Program-made: the position numbers and the translations under genes | The notes under the pieces: generated by a model | The model's input: only the letters and a program-made list of their open reading frames with translations | What the model was told of the DNA's origin: nothing | Database searches by the model: none | Assembly (NCBI RefSeq): GCF_020171845.1 | Contig: NZ_JAIVAM010000006.1 | Coordinates: 1 to 64,000, forward strand | Direction of reading: 5' to 3' | Length of the DNA: 64,000 nucleotides | From: Cytobacillus kochii | GTDB taxonomy: Bacteria > Bacillota > Bacilli > Bacillales > Cytobacillaceae | Shown here: piece after piece, positions 34,981 to 47,200 of the stretch | Numbering within the stretch: position 1 is the first letter of the stretch | How the letters are laid out: every line of letters starts with the position of its first letter

Positions 34981-37900
34981 TTAAATAAACATTGTGCCTT
35001 GATTTAGTTGATGTTCAATAATTTCGCTTTCTCTTATTTCATACACAAATACATGGCTCTTAATCACTTGATAATCTTCCTCTATCAACTGCTGCTTAAA
35101 TTGATGTATATCGTTAGTTATTACAATAAGTCGATTATCACCATCAACTTCTTCACTGATAAAATCTACTAACCCAAAAGCCTGCTGAACTCTTACGTTA
35201 AACCTACCCTGCTTTAATTCATGTGCTTCAATCATAGATAAATAGTCTTCTGGAATTAAACGGCCATTTTCTATTCCATTTGGTTCTAGCTTAAATTGCG
35301 CTATCCTTTTAATGGGCTTCAATTGAATAGATCGTTGACGATCAATTTCGGTTAAACGTTCTTTACTCCTATCCTCCATTTCATCTATTTGTGCATAAGT
35401 TTGGTTAATCAAAGCACTGTTTTTACCCTCTACATTTTCTTCCTGGTACTTCTTCAACCGTTCTTGCAAGGTTTCCATCTGATCCTCAAATGACTTTCTC
35501 AAGAAAACTCTTTTTCGATTGGCATAGTCTTCGCGCTTACGTTGAATTGACTTTAATAGTTTCCTAGCATGTTTAATCACATGGCGTTTAATATCCTGTT
35601 CTTCTATGTCATACGTATTTTTAACATCCAACGATTCATTAAAAAGCATATAGGGTGACATTTGTATAAATTCATCGTTTACCCGTTTACCAGTTAACAT
35701 TAACTTTTGCTCGAGCTCACGGCCATTACCGTCCACAATTGTCACTTGATTTAGTTCTACTGTCATAGCTTCTGAAACCGATGCCTTCACTTCATAGAGT
35801 GGTAGTACAGCTTGTTGCAATTCTTTTGCTGTTAATTTCATTACTAAATTAAATAACGGATTATCATTTTCTAGAATTGGTATTGAATCCGATACTTTAG
35901 ATGAAGATAAGGCAAAACGAATGGAATCATCAAAGTTGAACATCAATTTCTGATCTCGCGCAAAATCACGAATGCGCTTAGGAAAACGGTCTATACGGGC
36001 AGTTTTGTTATCTGCTGAAATATTCAACCTCGTTCTTGTATTTTTTAATCCATCAACTACAAAGTGTCCGTATAAACGATTAGGAATACTGTTTATCGAA
36101 ACTCCATCAAATGAACGCTTGGCCCCAGGTAAATCAAAATTATCATCTAATCGTTCACTCTGAGCCAGTTCTAATAGCCGTTTGTGTTCTTCCGATAATG
36201 TCTTTTCCATGTTGGCAATTATCTCATCTAAATCCTCACGACCTGTAATTGCTTGTTCCATTACCGAAGATAAATCTGCTTGGCGATCCTCAAGTACTTC
36301 ACCTATAAAATCATAAACAAGGTCTTGTCCAAGGTCTTCACGCATTTGTTCCATCTTAGTAAGTAACCGTATTAATACGTCTCCTTCACGTGTATTTGTG
36401 GCAACAAGGTTAAATACAAAGACTTCATTTTTCTGTCCAATACGGTGAATACGCCCCATACGTTGTTCCAAACGATTAGGATTCCAAGGAATATCATAGT
36501 TAACCATTTGGTTACAAAATTGCAGGTTAATTGATTCTCCTCCAGCATCTGTAGCAATCATGATTTGCACATCATTTCGAAACTTCTCAACTTCCTCTTG
36601 TCGTCTATCCATAGAAAAGTCACCAACAATCTTGGCTATCTCTGGAACGTATGCTTTCAATTTCTTCTCAAGATAATTAAGTGTGTCTTTTGATTCAGTA
36701 AAAATTAAAATCTTCTCATTTTGTGCCAACAATCCACTTGCACCAAACAGTGTCTTCTCTAGTTCAAGATACTTGCGCTCATTTTGGCTTTGCCTGATGA
36801 CATTCGCCTTACGAATTAATTGATCCAGCATTTCAATCTCTACTTGTAATTCATCTAAATCTAGTTCTTCATATTCACCTTCAGCATATTCTTCAAGCAA
36901 TTCCTGTTCTTCGAGTGAACTATCTTCATAGTCTTCATAATCCAATGTCATCTGATTTACTTTTTGCCCTGTTTCTAATGCCTTCTGTAAGCTTTCTTTC
37001 CGACGTACAAGTGATAAATATATTGCTTCAACAGATGAACTTAATCGACGTTGTAATATCATCATTGCAAAAGCAACGTTTGGTTTATCATTCTGTTTTG
37101 CACGGTTAAAGTGATGTCTAACATATTCTGTGACAGATTCGTACAAATCAGACTCTGCTGGACTCAAGTCAAACCCTAACGTTGTCGTTGTACGTTTAGG
37201 GAATAGGGGAGTACCATCAAAATTAACCATATTTTCCTTTAGTCGACGGATAACATATGGATTACTTTTCTCTAGAATTGAATCACTTCTATTAAGTTGC
37301 GAGAAGATATCGTGATCGATCAAACTCATCAAATGACGAAAATTTTCTTTATCCCCCTTGTGAGGTGTTGCTGTCAATAGAAGAGCATGCTCCGTATGTC
37401 TTAACAAATTTTCACCTAGTTGGAACATCTTTGTCCGCTTCACTTTGCGTTTCTTTTGACCTACTGTATACGCAGCCATTTTATGAGCTTCATCAACTAT
37501 GACTAAATCAAACTGAGAGTTAATAATCATGTTTTTTATATCTTCTCTAGATGCCCAGTACATCGACGCAATAACTTGCTGGTGCATATCAAACGGATTC
37601 AGTTCACCTGAAGCATCCAAATAAGAACGAGTAATGATTAAGAAGTCTTCATTAAACTTTTCCTTTAATTCTGTTTGCCACTGTTTCAATACAAGAGGTG
37701 GTACCAAAATCAACGTCTTTCGAATCATGTTCCGTGCCTTCAATTCACGGATAAGCATACCCGACATAATCGTCTTACCTGCACCAGGATCATCAGCTAA
37801 TAGATAACGGACTTGAGGCGCTTGTAGCATTTTGCTATAAACCGCTTCAATTTGGTGTGGTAAAGGAATCATATTTTTATTTCCTCGAGCCCGTGATTGT

Positions 37901-38205
37901 GAGTATTCTTTCTCCGTTCGTAACACATGATATTGTAAGTAATGTTGGAATCTATCTCTCAATTGATCTGAAGCATCTTCATCAGAATAACGTTCAACTT
38001 CTTGTAATTGATGTTTCTCAAGGTAGTTTTCAAAGAATTGATTAGACTCTCGCCCAACAGCCTCTACTAAATATAAATCATCATCTATGCTTTCAACATG
38101 TTTAATTTGAACGGCTTCTGGCCAAAAAGATGCACCGACAATTTCTCCTTTTTTAAGCAAAAAGTAACACCCCCATTTCCCTTTCAACTTAATATAATGC
38201 TTCAT
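34981..38205 (-). CDS. SNF2-type helicase of the BREX operon (BrxH-like)
   Basis: A 1074-residue SF2/SNF2-family protein. Walker A is LADDPGAGKTIMSGMLIREL near 136-155, motif II VIVDEAHKM near 235, motif III LLTATPHKGDKENF. In the second RecA domain, QIMIATDAGGESINLQFCNQMVNYDIPWNPNRLEQRMGRIHRIGQ near 555-600 is the classical Snf2/RapA signature. A long helical C-terminus follows. In type 1 BREX this operon position is held by BrxL (Lon-like protease); no BrxL is present here. The start overlaps the pglZ end by 17 bp, indicating coupled translation. Confidence 0.85.
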   Translation of the reverse strand: MKHYIKLKGKWGCYFLLKKGEIVGASFWPEAVQIKHVESIDDDLYLVEAVGRESNQFFENYLEKHQLQEVERYSDEDASDQLRDRFQHYLQYHVLRTEKEYSQSRARGNKNMIPLPHQIEAVYSKMLQAPQVRYLLADDPGAGKTIMSGMLIRELKARNMIRKTLILVPPLVLKQWQTELKEKFNEDFLIITRSYLDASGELNPFDMHQQVIASMYWASREDIKNMIINSQFDLVIVDEAHKMAAYTVGQKKRKVKRTKMFQLGENLLRHTEHALLLTATPHKGDKENFRHLMSLIDHDIFSQLNRSDSILEKSNPYVIRRLKENMVNFDGTPLFPKRTTTTLGFDLSPAESDLYESVTEYVRHHFNRAKQNDKPNVAFAMMILQRRLSSSVEAIYLSLVRRKESLQKALETGQKVNQMTLDYEDYEDSSLEEQELLEEYAEGEYEELDLDELQVEIEMLDQLIRKANVIRQSQNERKYLELEKTLFGASGLLAQNEKILIFTESKDTLNYLEKKLKAYVPEIAKIVGDFSMDRRQEEVEKFRNDVQIMIATDAGGESINLQFCNQMVNYDIPWNPNRLEQRMGRIHRIGQKNEVFVFNLVATNTREGDVLIRLLTKMEQMREDLGQDLVYDFIGEVLEDRQADLSSVMEQAITGREDLDEIIANMEKTLSEEHKRLLELAQSERLDDNFDLPGAKRSFDGVSINSIPNRLYGHFVVDGLKNTRTRLNISADNKTARIDRFPKRIRDFARDQKLMFNFDDSIRFALSSSKVSDSIPILENDNPLFNLVMKLTAKELQQAVLPLYEVKASVSEAMTVELNQVTIVDGNGRELEQKLMLTGKRVNDEFIQMSPYMLFNESLDVKNTYDIEEQDIKRHVIKHARKLLKSIQRKREDYANRKRVFLRKSFEDQMETLQERLKKYQEENVEGKNSALINQTYAQIDEMEDRSKERLTEIDRQRSIQLKPIKRIAQFKLEPNGIENGRLIPEDYLSMIEAHELKQGRFNVRVQQAFGLVDFISEEVDGDNRLIVITNDIHQFKQQLIEEDYQVIKSHVFVYEIRESEIIEHQLNQGTMFI

Positions 38206-40687
38206 ATAATCGTAAGGTAAATTCCTCTTCCAGATAGACTTCTTTACCTTTCTTAGTCACAGTCTCTACTCTTAAAATACATGACTCACCTATCTTGTAA
38301 TGCTTTTCGACTAAATTAAATATTACTTGCCTATTACGGTCGCGATTTTCTCCCTTTAAATCAAATACGAGTTCTACTTCATTAGAGATTCGTTCCTCAC
38401 CTTGGTAAAAAGCTATATTTACTTTTCGTGAAGTATAGTTGTCTGCAATACTTTGCTCTTGATAGAAAGAAACCGGAATACGGTAATTTGTAATCACTTT
38501 ATTAATCATTGCAACTGCAATATCAACAGGTTTTCCTGCTTCAATACGACGGTAATCTATTAATGGGACAACCGCTTCCTGTGGTAAGGCACCACCATGA
38601 ATAAACTGAAGGCCTCCACCAGTTTTAAATCTATTAATACTTTTTGCCAAAACAACATCAGCATTTTGTATCGGCGTTTGTCGTTCCGTTAATTTAATCG
38701 AACCTTCTGGAACTGATAAATTATGCCCTATAGCAAAACGACGATTATGATCCATAACTTGTCCCTCAACAGCTGGTATCTTGCCATGGTTTTCAATTTG
38801 TTTAAATTGGAATAAAAATCCATGATCTGCTGTGATAAAAATACGTTTCGCTTGAAGACGTGATAATCGATCAACCGCATACTCTAAATCTGAAATCGCT
38901 TGGTGTACTGCTCTATAAGTCTCGCGTTCTGACTTTGCAGAATCCCCAAGAGCATCGATGTGATCATGATATAAATACACTAATCTTTTACCTTTCAACA
39001 CTTGGTCAACTTCACTTGTTTTCATATCCAAAAGTTCCTTTAACTTTAACATTTCAGAATGTGGCTCCACTGACTCTAAAATGCGACGTCGATTATCGAG
39101 GCCTTTCGTTGATTGTCCGTCAGCCAAGATACCTTTCTTTTCATCTGCTGTAAGTTCTTTATGAGGCAATAGAGATGCCATCCCTAATTGCGTATACGTT
39201 GGATAACTTGCTACCATAGGATTAATACTTGATTTTCCGTTTTCTCGTTCTTTTAATTTTTCATAAAGTTCATATGCAGCCTCATAACGCAAAGCATCCG
39301 ATATAATAACGAATACCCTTGTTTGTTCTTTTTCCAAAATAGGGTGAATTAACTTAGAAAAGAATGTTCGTTGAGGCATTAGTTTGGATACATATCCATC
39401 TTGCAACCTAAAATTCATTTCCTCTGATATTCTACGAAGATATTCATTTTCGTACCAATTTGTTAAGTAATTAGCAATTTCTTCAAGCATTTCTTTCGCA
39501 TCAAGGCGTGTATAATGATGCATAAAATGACGATAGGCATAATCGATCTCATATAGATGTTTTGTATAATTTTCATAAAAATCTTCATGTTGATGGATAC
39601 GATTAACAACAGGTCTGAGCTTCTCAATCCGAATTACATCAAATAGAGTTTCATAAAGTGTTTTTAGTTTACCTTTTGATCCCCAATACGTATGTAAACG
39701 TTGCTCAATTAAAGATAGCCGTTCATCTACATGAATTGTTTGATGAATCAATTCATCGATGCATTTTTCAATGATCAGTACATCGACAACCGGGAAAGTT
39801 TCAACTAACTGGTAGTTTTCTATATCGCGCTTTAATAACACATCTCTTACTTGATGGACTTTTTCCCATTCTTTAATATGTTCTTCAAATACTTCTCCAT
39901 CGTGTTGTAACCACTCTTCGACAAATAATGCGCAGATGTTAGGTGATGAGGATGCCCATTTAGTATCCCAATCCTCAACAATAAAGCCTGCATTCTGCCG
40001 GAAGTGTTGATAAATAAGAACATTTAAGAGTTGTAATAAAGGTTCATTATCCCTTTCTAGAGAAACACCAAAATGGCGACCAATAAATTCTAAAGTTCGC
40101 TCTAGTGAATAGTTACGTTCTAATCGGTTAAATAACTCATTTTCTCCCATATGTATCACACTTAAAAGCAGTTGACGTACAATCATACGTATATCGGGTA
40201 CAGAGGCCTTCACTAAAACAGCCATCATACTTAGCTCGAACTGGTAGTTATCGGTATCCTTAGGCAATATTTTGCTTAGTCGACTTTTCCGATCTTTACT
40301 ATCAAAGAACAAAGGATATTGTTCCATTATTGGACGTAATACCTGATCTGATACTTGTAATGTTTCTGATAACATTGCAGTTTCATCAGCTTTAAATTCA
40401 GTACCGTATGACAATATATCTAATAGCATGTTATCTTTATCGTTTGGTTTCGCTTCATCGGAATAAATTAAAAATGACTCTGTTGGTCGTTGAAGTTCAA
40501 TCTCTACTTTTAACTGGAAAAAATTATGCTTGGTTAATTGTCTTATCTCAATGTCAATGTCGTTGAACTGTTCCTTTAGTTTCTCAACACTGACTTGTGA
40601 TTGAGGGTCATACCAAAAAACAATTGATCGTTCTTTTATATTCTTCTCTTGTTGTATCCTCTCTTTTAGCCTTTCAATGACATTCAC
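38189..40687 (-). CDS. pglZ: BREX protein PglZ (alkaline-phosphatase-like fold)
   Basis: About 832 residues, the normal PglZ length. The PglZ domain of the alkaline phosphatase superfamily spans about 455-680: VFVIISDALRYEAAYELYEKL (metal-binding Asp), LVYLYHDHIDALGD and RIFITADHGFLFQF. The C-terminal immunoglobulin-like part follows. PglZ is the shared component of all BREX types and is required for phage defence and host methylation. The longest frame starts with GTG at 40696, but that GTG is part of the ribosome site AAAGAGGTGG; the GTG at 40685-40687 is the better start. It lies between pglX and the helicase gene. Confidence 0.92.
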   Translation of the reverse strand: MNVIERLKERIQQEKNIKERSIVFWYDPQSQVSVEKLKEQFNDIDIEIRQLTKHNFFQLKVEIELQRPTESFLIYSDEAKPNDKDNMLLDILSYGTEFKADETAMLSETLQVSDQVLRPIMEQYPLFFDSKDRKSRLSKILPKDTDNYQFELSMMAVLVKASVPDIRMIVRQLLLSVIHMGENELFNRLERNYSLERTLEFIGRHFGVSLERDNEPLLQLLNVLIYQHFRQNAGFIVEDWDTKWASSSPNICALFVEEWLQHDGEVFEEHIKEWEKVHQVRDVLLKRDIENYQLVETFPVVDVLIIEKCIDELIHQTIHVDERLSLIEQRLHTYWGSKGKLKTLYETLFDVIRIEKLRPVVNRIHQHEDFYENYTKHLYEIDYAYRHFMHHYTRLDAKEMLEEIANYLTNWYENEYLRRISEEMNFRLQDGYVSKLMPQRTFFSKLIHPILEKEQTRVFVIISDALRYEAAYELYEKLKERENGKSSINPMVASYPTYTQLGMASLLPHKELTADEKKGILADGQSTKGLDNRRRILESVEPHSEMLKLKELLDMKTSEVDQVLKGKRLVYLYHDHIDALGDSAKSERETYRAVHQAISDLEYAVDRLSRLQAKRIFITADHGFLFQFKQIENHGKIPAVEGQVMDHNRRFAIGHNLSVPEGSIKLTERQTPIQNADVVLAKSINRFKTGGGLQFIHGGALPQEAVVPLIDYRRIEAGKPVDIAVAMINKVITNYRIPVSFYQEQSIADNYTSRKVNIAFYQGEERISNEVELVFDLKGENRDRNRQVIFNLVEKHYKIGESCILRVETVTKKGKEVYLEEEFTLRLYEALY

Positions 40688-40738
40688 GGATTCCACCTCT
40701 TTATGTAAAGAGAAAGAGGAGAATGACCCCTCTTTCAG

Positions 40739-43700
40739 TTATTTGATCTTTGCAAGTACATTTCCAAATTGTGCGTAGTTAACTTTAACACCATCATCTA
40801 AATTAATATTAATTTGCTTATTGGCGTAGGTAGCTAATTTCTTATCAAACTCTTGTAATTCCTCGATCTTCTTCTGATAAGCTGATTTAGATTTTTCAAG
40901 GATGCGCTTATCACTTGCCGATAGGCTTGGATTTACTAAACGTGTATCAATCATATCTATTTCATTTTGGTATTTTGAATGAATTTCTTGTAAGTGTTCA
41001 AATCTAATGATTGCCATTGTATCTGACTGATATCGATGCATATAAATAAGCGTGCGTAACCCTTTTTGCTTTCCAGAGTCGACTAACCAGTAAATTGGTT
41101 GTTTTTGATATGTTTTACAATGGTCGTTGAAAAATTCATCTAAGAAGTATCTTCGTAGACGTTCTTCTGTAGATTCATTTTTCTTTAATTTGAGCGATTC
41201 AGCTAACCACTGCATATTTACGTCAACTGCATCTGGGCTAAAGGCTACAGATAAAAACTCTCTAAGCCTAGAAATAATATCATCTTCAAAATAATGATCA
41301 TCAGTTAATAGAATTAAACCATTATTATTTGGTTTGAATTTAGAATATTTGGATTCATCAAATCTACCACCTGCATATGAAAGGCCGTCAACATATAAGG
41401 AATATCGTCCCATAACACATCCAATGAAGTAAGATAAGAAAGACTTAACATCTCTTTCCCGATCTTTTAATAGCAGTGTAACTTCTTCTTTTTCTACCTT
41501 ATTATTTAGTTCTTCTTCTAAACCATATATTTCAATAAATATCTTATTTATTTCTTCTTCATTTTCTTTAACTGTTAAGAATCTTTCTTGTAAAATCCCT
41601 TCATGTCTTGAGTATATTCCTTCTAAAGAGTTAGTTCTTTCATTTAATTTAATGAAAGGATGTGATTTATAATCTGGGGATATTTCCATCATATCCCAAT
41701 CGTTATTCGAGAGATTTATATTCTCAATAACCAAGTTATTTATTTTTTCCTTTAATTTTGAAGGAACTTCTATAAGAGGTAATCGTTGAATATCAATATT
41801 TTGATAATCTGATGTTCCACTAAACATATCTAAAAAATATCCAACTGGTTTAGAATTTAAATATCCAAGTACATATAAAAAATCGTTTTCCTCAGTAAAT
41901 AATGCGGGGCCTTTTTTATCAAATAACCCTCTAGGCTCTAGTAACCTGGCAGAGAATTTACCATTTGTGGTTGCAGTCCACGTTATTCCTTTTCTAAATC
42001 TAAACTCTTCTGACAAGAGATTAGATGTTTTATTTTTTCTATAAAAATCAATAGCTTCTTTACTCCAGTCAACAATTAGTTGGTTATTACCAAACCACCT
42101 ACGAAAGTTCCCTCCTTTTGCATAGGAAATCCATTTATTACCGATCTCCTCTACACTAACTTCCCAATGAAACCTTAAAAACTTTTCATTATTCGCTGTT
42201 ATATGTTGACTTCCCGTAATCTCTATACCTGCTGATAGTGAAGGATTGTTATAAAAAACGTTTAACGTTTTATCACCAATCCAGTAAGTTATAGGCGAAC
42301 CCTTAATCCCTTTAAACTTACTATAATCTGTAATACTGTATCTTTGGTTCACATTTGGAAAGTTTAACGGAACACCATTCTCGTCAATTTCATTATAACG
42401 AATACATTGATATACACCTTTATAATTTTCGTTAACACTATTTCTTAATGTAAATGCAACCGCTCCGAAGTTAATACCTAAACTAGTTTTTCCTCTTCCC
42501 TCATAGGGCATATGAACTGCATTTTCTAATATATAATTACCTAATACCTTTTTTCTTAATTTCTCATATTTAGTTAGGAACATCCATGATTCCATTGTAA
42601 TCATAGCTGCAAAACCATTATCTTTAATTAAGCTTGATATTCTTTCCATAAAAACAGCAAACATGTCACTTTTTGAATCCTTGAAATTTTTCTCTAAATA
42701 TTTTTTTAACGAGGGGTTCATCCCACGCGAACCCATGTATGGAGGATTTGTAATTACTATATCGAATGTTGTTGAAAGGATTTTTGCCTGCTTTAAAATG
42801 TGAATAAAATATTCTTTCTGCTCGTAGGTTTCATAATCTTCAATTGAGAGTTGTTTTTCGTTTGACTCCATTCTCTGAAAACGATCAATATATTTATTAA
42901 AATCTATATCTGGTACACTTAAAATTGATCCGAAATTTTTAGCATTAATAAATATATTATAAATACTTAATAACTCTTCTTTTTCACTACTATTTTTAGC
43001 AATTAAATCCACCATTGCATTTATTTCTAAGTTATCAGATTCAGAAATAGCGTAAATATTTAAGTTTATTTCATCCTTAAGAATCCTTCTACTTTTTTCT
43101 CTAGCTTTTATTAACAAAGCAAAGGATGCTAATTGGGCAGCTCTCGGATCTATATCTAAGCCATATAAATTCTTTTCTAGTATGAGTTTAGGTATGTCAC
43201 GTTTTGGATAACCGTTCTCTTCATACATCTTATAAAGTATCTCAAAAGCATAGACTAAGATATGACCAGAACCTACACAAGGATCAATTATAGTTATTTC
43301 TTCAATATTAATAGTGTTATAACGATTTTTTTTATTTTCTTCAGTTACTTCAGTATATTGCTTGGCAGATTCCACAAAGTACGACATCGATTCCACTATT
43401 TTTGTTTCTGGATTTGTTTCTATCCAAAGTTTGCCTAAAGAATTCTCTACCATATACTTTACTATCCATTGAGGAGTAAATAACTGGGTTACGGCTGGAA
43501 TTTCATTTTTTTCAACTTTTTTATTTTTCTTTAATTTGGCAAAAACTTGATTCTTAGGTTCTGAAATATAATATTGGTAAATCCAGCCTATTACCTCTAC
43601 TTCACTGAAACTTTTAGTCAATTCATCATTACTGACTAGTTTTCTAATTAAAAACTCACTATCTAACAAATAATCCGGAAGTAATAACTCTGTATAGTCA

Positions 43701-44209
43701 TTTATTTTCTCAAATAACGTAGGTAAACTGTCATTTAAACTATTGCATTGAGCAACAAACAATGCACGATAAGCTTGTTCATTTTCACCTTTCTGTAACC
43801 ACTCTTTTATCTGTTGATGTTTCACATCTATGTTCATCGTTTCATATTGAAGTAAAATATCTGGTTCGTTTTTACCTGAACTACTCGATAAAACATTTAC
43901 TCGGTCTGGTAAATAATTGTTCACTTCCATATAACGAATCGCAATGATTCGGTTAAACCATGTGTAAGCAACTTCTTCAATAAGCTGATCATAACCAGCA
44001 GTTTTTAAGCGTTGTTGTAACGTATGAAAAGCATGTTTTCTTTCAATTGGATAAGGGTTATCATTTACAAATAATTGACCATAGTTTTCTTCAATCTTTA
44101 ATTCCTGATTATCCATGGTAATACCGTATTGTTCAGCTTTTAATGAGACTTTGGCCATTAGCTCTCGTCTAGATTCTACAGCATATTTCTTTAGCTCTGC
44201 CTTATTCAT
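40739..44209 (-). CDS. pglX: BREX adenine-specific DNA methyltransferase PglX
   Basis: A 1156-residue N6-adenine methyltransferase. Motif I, ITIIDPCVGSGHILVYAFEIL, lies near 305-325, with motif IV ITNPPYMGSRGMN near residue 485-500. The large C-terminal specificity region (GISWTATTNGKFSARL, WFGNNQLIVDWS) is as in BREX-1 PglX, followed by an ending with Lys-rich coiled coil. PglX marks host DNA at a non-palindromic adenine motif so that the system can tell self from phage. GAGGAGTG precedes the ATG. The spacing to brxC is 47 bp and to pglZ about 50 bp. Confidence 0.94.
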   Translation of the reverse strand: MNKAELKKYAVESRRELMAKVSLKAEQYGITMDNQELKIEENYGQLFVNDNPYPIERKHAFHTLQQRLKTAGYDQLIEEVAYTWFNRIIAIRYMEVNNYLPDRVNVLSSSSGKNEPDILLQYETMNIDVKHQQIKEWLQKGENEQAYRALFVAQCNSLNDSLPTLFEKINDYTELLLPDYLLDSEFLIRKLVSNDELTKSFSEVEVIGWIYQYYISEPKNQVFAKLKKNKKVEKNEIPAVTQLFTPQWIVKYMVENSLGKLWIETNPETKIVESMSYFVESAKQYTEVTEENKKNRYNTINIEEITIIDPCVGSGHILVYAFEILYKMYEENGYPKRDIPKLILEKNLYGLDIDPRAAQLASFALLIKAREKSRRILKDEINLNIYAISESDNLEINAMVDLIAKNSSEKEELLSIYNIFINAKNFGSILSVPDIDFNKYIDRFQRMESNEKQLSIEDYETYEQKEYFIHILKQAKILSTTFDIVITNPPYMGSRGMNPSLKKYLEKNFKDSKSDMFAVFMERISSLIKDNGFAAMITMESWMFLTKYEKLRKKVLGNYILENAVHMPYEGRGKTSLGINFGAVAFTLRNSVNENYKGVYQCIRYNEIDENGVPLNFPNVNQRYSITDYSKFKGIKGSPITYWIGDKTLNVFYNNPSLSAGIEITGSQHITANNEKFLRFHWEVSVEEIGNKWISYAKGGNFRRWFGNNQLIVDWSKEAIDFYRKNKTSNLLSEEFRFRKGITWTATTNGKFSARLLEPRGLFDKKGPALFTEENDFLYVLGYLNSKPVGYFLDMFSGTSDYQNIDIQRLPLIEVPSKLKEKINNLVIENINLSNNDWDMMEISPDYKSHPFIKLNERTNSLEGIYSRHEGILQERFLTVKENEEEINKIFIEIYGLEEELNNKVEKEEVTLLLKDRERDVKSFLSYFIGCVMGRYSLYVDGLSYAGGRFDESKYSKFKPNNNGLILLTDDHYFEDDIISRLREFLSVAFSPDAVDVNMQWLAESLKLKKNESTEERLRRYFLDEFFNDHCKTYQKQPIYWLVDSGKQKGLRTLIYMHRYQSDTMAIIRFEHLQEIHSKYQNEIDMIDTRLVNPSLSASDKRILEKSKSAYQKKIEELQEFDKKLATYANKQININLDDGVKVNYAQFGNVLAKIK

Positions 44210-44256
44210 TGTTTCACTCCTCAGTAGAGGAGCAGATTATTTATCTGCCCCACGAT

Positions 44257-47200
44257 CTATACTTTAATAAAATAGTATGTTTGTAGCTCTTTTATTAAAC
44301 TTTTCTTCAATGATTCGATAGCACGCTCTAAGTCCTCTTCAGATTCAATCATATCCATATGAGTAAAGAAGGAATTATATAATTCTTGTTCTGTTATTTT
44401 CTTTGGTTGTCTTTTAACGATATCTGAGTAATCTATTAAATCGTTAAGCATCTGGCGTGCTCTTATTTTTGTTGCTTCGAAAAGCTCATTAAGCTGTTGT
44501 TGATTAATTCGAGCGCTAGATATACGTTCACTTTTTTTGATTTTCTCATGAAGCTGAGTTGCTTGATTTTTTCGTGATTGTATATATTCTTCAATGCTTT
44601 CATATTGGTTATATTGATCGATTAGGTTTTCAAGTTTAATAAATATTTTTTCGGATTGAACCATTACAGCCTGTTTTTGTTTGTTCGTTTCTTCCTGAAT
44701 TATATTCTTTAAAACATCTGTTAACTTCGGCAATTGACTTATTTCTTTAGTTGGTTCTTCCTGTAATAAAATTTGTTTTATACGTTGAGCGGTTTCTTCT
44801 AACTCTTCATTATGAATAATTTCTAAGTCTTGCTTATAGTCATTCAAAGCCTGAACCGCTTCATCAAATTTAGTTATAGGATTTCCCTCATAGAATCCCT
44901 GGAGCGTTTCTAAAATGTCATACCAATTTTCTATATCATCTTCATATTGAATAAACGCACGGCAGAATTGTTCAGGATCACGAATAGAAAGTAATTTTTG
45001 CGTATCATTCACAACTGTTCTTATGTCGCTTTCACCTGGGTAAGGATAATCGCTTCTTGAATCTTGTTGACGTCTTCTTTCTCGAATCTTTTCAATCGGT
45101 TGTAAAAATTCTTCCTCAACCTTTTTACGTATAACTTCTTCATAAGCATCATAGGTATCATACGCTTGTGCATTAGAAAAGAAATCACGGACTAAGGCTA
45201 TAAGCTCATGTTTAACTTGATGATCCATCTCAACGATTGGTAATAGCAGTATACGATCACGTTCAGAAACCTTTTCTAATCGGTCATAGAATTGATTAGA
45301 GTTAGGATTAAATGATTCACCAGCATAAGTGAAGCGAACTTTTCCGGCATTCATTAATCCCATTAAAATACCAATAGTATCTTGTTCCTCCCATCCAAAA
45401 GGAACTGCCTTATATTTTTGTACGACTTCTTTTAATGTCCGTTGGTCATGAGAACGTTCTAGCTCCTCTATGAAATGCTTTACCTCATCAATTGCATTTT
45501 TGTTTAAGTCACTAAATAGACTTTGTTGACCTAGATTCTCAGCAACTTGCATCCATTCTTTTTTACTATTTTTAAATGATATAGGCTCCTCAATGTAATG
45601 AAACTTTGTAAATGTGTTACGAATCAGCATGTCCATGGCTTGATTCACTTTACTCTCAAATGTCCCACTAAAGTCGCGATGTTGTCCTTGGATATAAAAT
45701 TCAGCATTCTCACAAGCCTTACTTAATAACTCTTCTGCTTTGTCTGCATACTCATCAACTTCAGCAATTTTGGCCTCATAAATCCTTTTTTGCTGCCTAC
45801 TAGTTGTGCCTGACTGTTTTCGGCGCACATAGCTCTCCACTTGTTGAATATAGGCTAAAGCACCTTCTGCTTCGGCGACCAGGTCTTTATTTAAAAGAAT
45901 GATTAAGTGACCAGAGTTAGCTTGTAAAGCTGCCTCTGAATCTGTCATGCCTTCAGAAAAAACTTGCATCGTTAATTCATGATTCATCTGACCCTTCACG
46001 TAATTATCAAATCGTTTATTGTAATCAAAGTGTTTAGATTGATCTTTATACTTATATTCATACTTGATATTGCTATACATTGACCTAAAGAAAAGATCAC
46101 CCAAATCCTTTTTTACAGCTGTACTATTATAATCTTCTCCTTTAATTTCACGGTTAATTTCCTGTTCTTCATCTGATAAAAATGAATAAGAACCGTCAGC
46201 ATGTTGTTCGATAAACATTGCCATTTGGAGTCTATTCAATGACTTTTTTATACGGTATTCTAGAGGCTGACGTTCATCATAAACTGTCTCAACCATAAGT
46301 GTTGCAATATTATTAGGTGTAGATTTTATATCATCAATCCCTTTGATTAGATAGAGCACTTGTAATACCTTTACATCGTATTCTTCTAAACCCTCATTAT
46401 TTCTAGCTCGATCCTGGGCTCTTGATATCGTACTTGTAATCGATGACTCCAAATAATCACGAATAGATGGATAAAATTCTGCCATAGTTACCATATTATC
46501 GACTTTTTCCTCAGCATTTAATTGTGCTGCTTCCTGAAATGCCTTAAGTAATGAACGCTCACCACGTGAAGTGTGCTGTCCACCTTCCCCTAGATTACGG
46601 ATCTTAGTAAAGATTTTTTGTAATAACTCAATTTGATATGGAACAAATGGATAGAACTCTACAAACTCATCAATTGAACGATAGCCTGAACGCAACTGTG
46701 TATTCTGCTTATCAAACGCTAAACGATTATGAATTAATTTACCTTCTTGATCATGAATCGTTTTTAATGTATCTGCACCTATATCTTCTTTTTCTAATAG
46801 ACGTTTTTTGATAACTTCATCTGTATTTGCACTAGATAAGTTAATTTTGGTTTCAAATCTTCCCTGGATTTTTGAGAAGTCTTTCGTACTATCAAGGTCT
46901 GAAACCGTTGCTTCTAGCTTTTCTTGTGAAGTTACTATCACCCAGGCTTGACCATGGCATAAGTCACCCAATCTTTCAGTTATTGTTTGTAGATTTAGCA
47001 TCAAGTTAGTATTATTACCAACGTATTGGCCAACCTCATCAGCCAGGAAAACGATTCTATAATCTGGGCCTTGTTTTTTACAATAATCAGCTATCAACTG
47101 GGCAACTGAGTCTGCATCAATAGAAAACCACTCACGACTCATAATAAAGAAACTCTCTGCAGTATCCGCATCATAACCAACTGTTTCTAATGCCTGAATA

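Noticed and set aside
34981..38205. Assignment of the system to DISARM because of the SNF2 helicase
   Set aside because: No DrmB-like DUF1998 protein, while BrxA, BrxB, BrxC, PglX and PglZ are all recognisable.
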